DNA of 36,635 nucleotides from Conidiobolus incongruus B7586 (Eukaryota; Entomophthoromycota; Entomophthoromycetes; Entomophthorales; Conidiobolaceae): assembly GCA_000697335.1 (NCBI GenBank), contig JNEM01010931.1:1-36635 (forward strand). The letters are read 5' to 3'. Shown piece by piece: positions 31,919 to 36,635 of the stretch. Below the pieces are notes generated by a model. The model was not told the origin of the DNA, ran no database searches, and was given only the letters and a program-made list of their open reading frames with translations. Numbering within the stretch: position 1 is the stretch's first letter; each line of letters opens with the position of its first letter. The translations under genes and the position numbers were made by a program.

Positions 31919-32687
31919 TTTTTATATTATAGCTAATTAATAGTTGAATTTGAAGGTCTTGTATAATATTATATATTAAGGATGATTATATCATATTAAT
32001 TAAAATTTATGCAATTTGTAAATGATATTTCACGTGAGACTTGGTTCATCTTATTTTAATTGTGGATTTATTTTAGATTTTTATATGGGATTACTATATA
32101 GTTTCTCAGAAATCATTTTATAAATTATCAATTTTATGATATTATTTATATTTTTCACTATGATTTTATTGCTATATACTATATTTCAAAGCATTAATCA
32201 CAATATAATCAATGGTTTATCATTTAAATTATAATATAATGGCGTATTACATCTATTTTAATTGTGGATATAATGTTCAAAATTATCTATGCTCACATAA
32301 AAATCCAATTCCACAAATAAGATTTTAAATTATTTTGTTAAAAACCTATTAAACATTGTTCTATAAACTGTTCATTTTATAGAATGAAAAAAGGAAAACA
32401 GTAGTAAAGTGAGGTATACATTATTTTGAAATAATATATTTTGGATATATAATAATTTAAATAACTAGATATTTAACATTGCCTAATAACAGCTGATTAA
32501 ATTATCTGAATTGCTATTTTATATAGTTCATTATATCAAAAGTTTCTTAAGATATTAATTATACATATTATTTATAATAATAATAATAATAATAATAATG
32601 AATTATTGAATTTATTAACGAACTGACTATAAGAATAATAAGGTTATTTAAGATGAAAATCAAATAATCATTGTAAATTTTAAATTC
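31919..32687. other. Spacer between the tandem quinone oxidoreductase genes
   Basis: 769 nt, AT-rich. It contains TATGGGATTA at 32084-32093 and a (TAA)n run at about 32573-32599. No gene seen. Confidence 0.6.
32084..32093 (-). promoter_or_regulatory. Upstream TAATCCCATA element of quinone oxidoreductase copy 1
   Basis: Coding-strand TAATCCCATA, 166 nt before the start at 31918. Confidence 0.45.
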
Positions 32688-33886
32688 CTAATCATTCACT
32701 GTGATGACAAGTTTCATCATTGACTTCCTTGTGATTATTAATTCAAATGCTTTGTGAATATCTTTATCTGTCAAGTACAGTTTTTCATTATGGATTTGAG
32801 GGACTAGCTCACCAGATTGTATCCATTTATATAAATTCAAATAGCATTCAGCATAAATTGGGTTATTATCTAACATATATTCAGCAATTGTCATTCCAAC
32901 AAGCGTGGCATTTTTCTCTTGAACTTTAGTCATCGGAACCTTTTCTATTTTGCCAGCTGCAAAGCCAACGATCACAATTCTACCCTCAGATTTAATACAG
33001 TTCAAAGAGTTTTCAACCTGACCAACTGGATCATATATCATATCCGCTCCATTCCCATTTGTGATTTCATTGACTTTATCCCACCATGCTTCTTCAAGGA
33101 TGTTGATGACGTGATCAGCACCTACCAATTTTGCAACTTTCAATTTTTCATTGTTTGTTCCGGTCCCAATCACTTTAATACCTCTTAACTAAAATTATTT
33201 TAGTAAAAAACTAAAATATAACCATAATGAGTATAATATACTTTGCATAGCTGAATCGCACTTAATCCCAAGCCACCAGTACTACCGTGAATCACGCACC
33301 AGTGTCCTAAGAAGCATAATAATAATTAAATATTGTTTATACCTTTAAATACATAAAAATATCACCTTTTGTCAATTGACCACAATGAAATAAACTAATA
33401 TAGTTGGTTGGATAGTTCAGAGGAATCGCTGCAGCCTGTTCAAAACTCAAATTATTGGGAATTCTGAATAGATCAGACGGCTGCATAATTGTATAATCAG
33501 CTAGTCCTTGAGTACCGAGGCCAAAAACCCGGTCTCCAGGCTTAAATTTTGAATTTGGACCAGTTTTCACTACCACTCCAGCTATCTATAATAAGTTAAA
33601 TCAGAATACCAATAATTGTAATTTGTATTAAATTACTTCAATACCAAGTATTAAAGGAAAACCCATTTTAGTTTGGTGTTTACCCTGAGCCTGATTTTTA
33701 AAGTTAATAACATAGTACGTCCTATTTATAAATACAAGTTACGTGAAGATAGTCAGGATATCCAATACCACCAGCTTTAACATGAATTAATACGTCATCA
33801 CCCAAAGCTTCGGGAGGTTCCAAATTATGAGATACTTTTAACTCTGAAATATTTTCAATATATTTATCAATGTATAATCCTTTCAT
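32688..33886 (-). CDS. NADPH:quinone oxidoreductase (zeta-crystallin-like MDR), copy 2
   Basis: Exons 33743-33886, 33637-33690, 33366-33585, 33242-33306 and 32688-33188 encode 327 residues. Exons 2, 3 and 4 have the same lengths (54, 220 and 65 nt) and phases as in copy 1, so the two genes are tandem duplicates. The sequence has diverged clearly: KAGGIGYPDYLHAQGKHQTK and GDRVFGLGTQGLADYTIMQP against the other copy, nucleotide loop HGSTGGLGLSAIQLCK, then GADHVINILEEAWWDKVNEI, GADMIYDPVGQVENSL and GRIVIVGFAAG. The GADMIYDPVGQ stretch is the usual family form. A TATA box lies 40 nt upstream, and no CCCAT element is seen, unlike copy 1. The two copies may therefore be regulated differently. Confidence 0.95.
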
Positions 33887-35042
33887 ATCTTGAATTCTTG
33901 TGCATAAAATTAAGGGTTTGATATATATTTATATATGACGCTAAATGTCATGATTCATCTTAATTATCATCCTCTTTTTTCTAAATTTCAATTTAATCAT
34001 ATGATTTGTGGACACAGTTAAATTTAAAAATATTTAAATTGATTAATATTTTGTAACCTGAAAAATAATATCATAAATTATTTTTATATTAATTCATTTT
34101 TCATAACAAGTGAATGTTTATCAGCCTGAATATTTGAATTCAAAATCTATCGTTTGTATAAATTTATACATAAGGTTATTAATATCTAAATTGTAATATA
34201 CTTTAAAATATCTCTTACTGACCTATAATTAATATTTCATATGATTTTATTGGTGACTAAACCAATTGTGATATTTTATAAATTTAGATAAAATTAATAA
34301 TATTATTAAAATATTACATAATAATCAGTCCATTTATTATCATTATATGCTTTATTATTAAAAAAATCATTTTAGTGTATATCAAAAAAGTATTTTGAAG
34401 TAGTATTCATATTATTTTCCTCATATTATCGTCACCAATTTGATCAAATATGATATTAGAATTGTAAACATTATGTTATATTTAAAGGTTTGATATATTA
34501 TCTTTTTGAAAAGTTTAAAATCAATAAATAAAAATTAATTAGTTCAAAAAATTATAACAAAGTATTAATATTTTTTACAACTCATAATTCTGTTAATATT
34601 ATTATATGTTTGGTAATAGAATTAAATTAAATAATTGCATTTGTTGCCATATTAATCATGCTAAATATATGATGTAAAAATGAAAAATTAATACATAAAA
34701 TAAGTTAGAAAATGAACAGGTAGATTTTTATAATTCCCGAAAAATTAAAATATTGATTTCAAAATATATCCGAAATTGATAAAAATGGATAACGGAATCA
34801 ATTCTTTAAAAAAATTCTGAATAATAAGTCAATAGTGGGGATCGGATGGTATGTTTATGTTGTATAATTATATAAAATTACTAGTTCCCTGATTGTCAAG
34901 TTTATTTTGATATTCAAATACTGTTAATTTTAATCAAACTTATTTAATATTGGCTTAGAAATATTTTAGATCTTGTAATTGAAAATATAAATTAAGATAG
35001 ATTCTTGTTCAAAATTTAAAGAGTTTTTTTAATATTGAAGCA
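33887..35042. other. Divergent AT-rich spacer
   Basis: 1.16 kb between quinone oxidoreductase copy 2 and the Tyr-rich secreted protein. Apart from the TATA box at 33926-33935 no signal can be supported. Confidence 0.55.
33926..33935 (-). promoter_or_regulatory. TATA box of quinone oxidoreductase copy 2
   Basis: TATATAAATA on the minus strand, 40 nt before the start codon at 33886. Confidence 0.4.
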
Positions 35043-35399
35043 ATGTTCATTTCAAGATTAATTTTCTCATTAAATTTCTTGGGATTATATATGGCCATAT
35101 TTAATCCTCTCCAATTGATTCCTGGACCAAATCACCAAGCACCAGTATCAATTACTCCAGGAACTGGGGGAAATCTTCTTAGTCCTATTTTTCCTGTTCA
35201 ACAACTTCGAGAATTGCCTCAAAATGATGGACCTTCGGATAAATTAGCCTCACTTGGCAATATTAGTGGCCAGAAATTCATAAGAAGAATGTGGAATGAT
35301 GTATATGATTATAACTATGATGGTTTTTATGGTTACAGATATGACTATAGTGCATATAATTCAGAACCAGCATATAGATTTAATAATCCATATTTTTAA
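35043..35399 (+). CDS. Small secreted protein with Tyr/Asn-rich tail
   Basis: This intronless 118-residue frame begins MFISRLIFSLNFLGLYMAIF, a hydrophobic segment that fits a signal peptide. The mature part starts Pro-rich (NPLQLIPGPNHQAPVSITPG), passes through a charged middle (QLRELPQNDGPSDKLASLGN) and ends in a tail dense in Tyr, Asp and Asn (YDYNYDGFYGYRYDYSAYNS). There are no cysteines. I know no domain for it. The base composition is richer in C and G than the flanking DNA, which supports a real gene. Tyr-rich repeats of this kind occur in cell-wall and adhesive proteins, but that is only an analogy. Confidence 0.7.
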   Translation: MFISRLIFSLNFLGLYMAIFNPLQLIPGPNHQAPVSITPGTGGNLLSPIFPVQQLRELPQNDGPSDKLASLGNISGQKFIRRMWNDVYDYNYDGFYGYRYDYSAYNSEPAYRFNNPYF

Positions 35400-36635
35400 A
35401 CTCATTAGCATAGATAAACTGGATTTTCATTCTATTTTTTCAATAATATATATGATTTATTTTGCAAAAATACATTTTATTAGATTTTGTAAAATATTAT
35501 TAAAATACAATCTTTAACATTTTAAAAACTAGTTCTAAATTTCATAGGTAATTTGTTTTAATATCACAGTATTGTTAATAACTTCAATAATATTACCATA
35601 GAATTGAAGAAATGGGAAATTTTTTAATTTCTGATTTTTCAAACATATTATTAATTTCAAATAAAAAAATATATACAAAACAAATAAGAAAATAAATAGT
35701 TTTAAATTATATATATATATATATAATAACTTTTTTGATTAAAAAAATAATTTTTTAAAATTAGTTATTTAATTTAATTATATTTAAACCAAATAATAAC
35801 CATCAAAAGTTTTTTATTTTAGTATCAGTAAAACTTAACTATAAACTCTTTAAAATCATTTAAAATTTACAAATAGCTTTTAATAATAAAATATTATTTA
35901 AATTAACAATTTATTACTAGGTAAATTACTTTAAGATTAAGAGAAAAACTACCTAAAACCTGTTAAAATCTAAAAAACTAATTTTAACTATTACTTTTTT
36001 AATTGTTAATAAAGTAAAAAAATATATTAAAAAGTACTTTTTTATTTCAATTAAAGAATTATCAAAATATTTTAATATTAGTTATATAAGTATTTTATAT
36101 ATATTAAAGTTTAAGTTAAAATTAATTAATAAAAATATAAAATAGGTACCTTATAATTTAACTAAAATTTAAAAAAAAGTTAGAATAGCTATTATTAAAT
36201 AAAATTTACTAAGGTATAACTAGAAACCAAAACTTTTATAATAAATTATTATAATTAATGAATTTTAAATTTTTTTGTATAATGTTTTACTAAAACATAA
36301 ATTAAAGTGTTAGATTAAGTTAAATTAACCCTCTTTATAAATTCCTTTAAATAAATACTTTATTAATAAGTGAATATTAATTATTATAATAAATTATAAT
36401 AGCATATGCTATTCTAATTTAATTTATAAAAGAAAATAAATTAATAAAAACTTTATATATTTTTTAAATAAAATTATTTCTAACTAATATTTTTAATATA
36501 ATTTAAAAAACCTATTATTTTATATAATAATTATAAAATACATTAATTTAAAAATATAAAAAACTTTTTAATTAAAAATAACTAAAAAAAAACTACTATA
36601 TCTATTATATTTTTTAAATTATAACTTATATAATT
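35400..36635. other. Extremely AT-rich right end, CpA-poor
   Basis: No gene is visible. A (TA)n run lies at about 35709-35725. From about 35900 to the window end the sequence changes character: nearly all C is followed by T or C and rarely by A, and TA steps dominate. See the finding on this segment. Confidence 0.5.

Overview
The window is a very AT-rich stretch of eukaryotic nuclear DNA with small spliced genes. Introns run from about 46 to 204 nt and use GT...AG ends; several carry a TACTAAC-type branch site about 12 nt before the acceptor. All reading frames use the standard genetic code. Gene content is fungal: a cytosolic HEM13-type coproporphyrinogen oxidase, a YMR226C-like short-chain dehydrogenase, CDS1, SPT4 and cytosolic uL14. 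It also holds genes often lost from yeasts: an ELMO-domain protein, an ANKRD39-like ankyrin protein, a CWF19L1/Drn1 protein and an L-lactate dehydrogenase. I infer an early-diverging fungus, possibly a Conidiobolus-like zoopagomycete. The species is not proven by the sequence.

Layout, left to right. 1-689: 3' end of the glycine-cleavage T protein (+). 2855-3277: RPL23/uL14 (-). 4022-5108: ornithine cyclodeaminase/mu-crystallin family protein (+). 5683-7037: ELMO-domain protein (+, first exon unresolved). 7200-8199: unrecognised gene with an apparent one-base frameshift (-). 8504-9056: small basic protein in five exons (-). 9634-10575: HEM13 (-). 11297-11529: 59-residue single-pass membrane protein (-), divergent from 11766-13652, the CWF19L1/Drn1 spliceosome factor (+). 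14098-14511: small secreted protein (-), with a decayed twin at 15485-15844. 16841-18374: CDS1, CDP-diacylglycerol synthase (-). A gene-poor 3.7 kb follows. 22123-23052: intronless L-lactate dehydrogenase (+). 23236-24022: decayed gene (-). 24091-24675: ANKRD39-like (-). 24877-25659 and 26434-27216: tandem short-chain dehydrogenases (-). 28908-29409: SPT4 (+). 30695-31918 and 32688-33886: tandem NADPH:quinone oxidoreductases (-). 35043-35399: small Tyr-rich secreted protein (+). The last 0.7 kb is extremely AT-rich with few CpA dinucleotides.

Most genes are unrelated housekeeping functions: translation, transcription elongation, splicing, heme, phospholipid and one-carbon metabolism. The common theme of the right half is NAD(P)H-dependent oxidoreductases, two of which exist as local tandem duplications. 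The short-chain dehydrogenase pair shows patchy exact identity, the mark of gene conversion. The quinone oxidoreductase pair has diverged but keeps every intron position.

The most notable non-coding signal is a short element reading AATCCCATA on the coding strand. It sits about 50-170 nt upstream of at least nine genes in a consistent orientation. It is absent near three genes that instead have a clear TATA box (the 137-residue secreted protein, L-lactate dehydrogenase and the second quinone oxidoreductase). I read this as a candidate promoter element of TATA-less genes in this organism.
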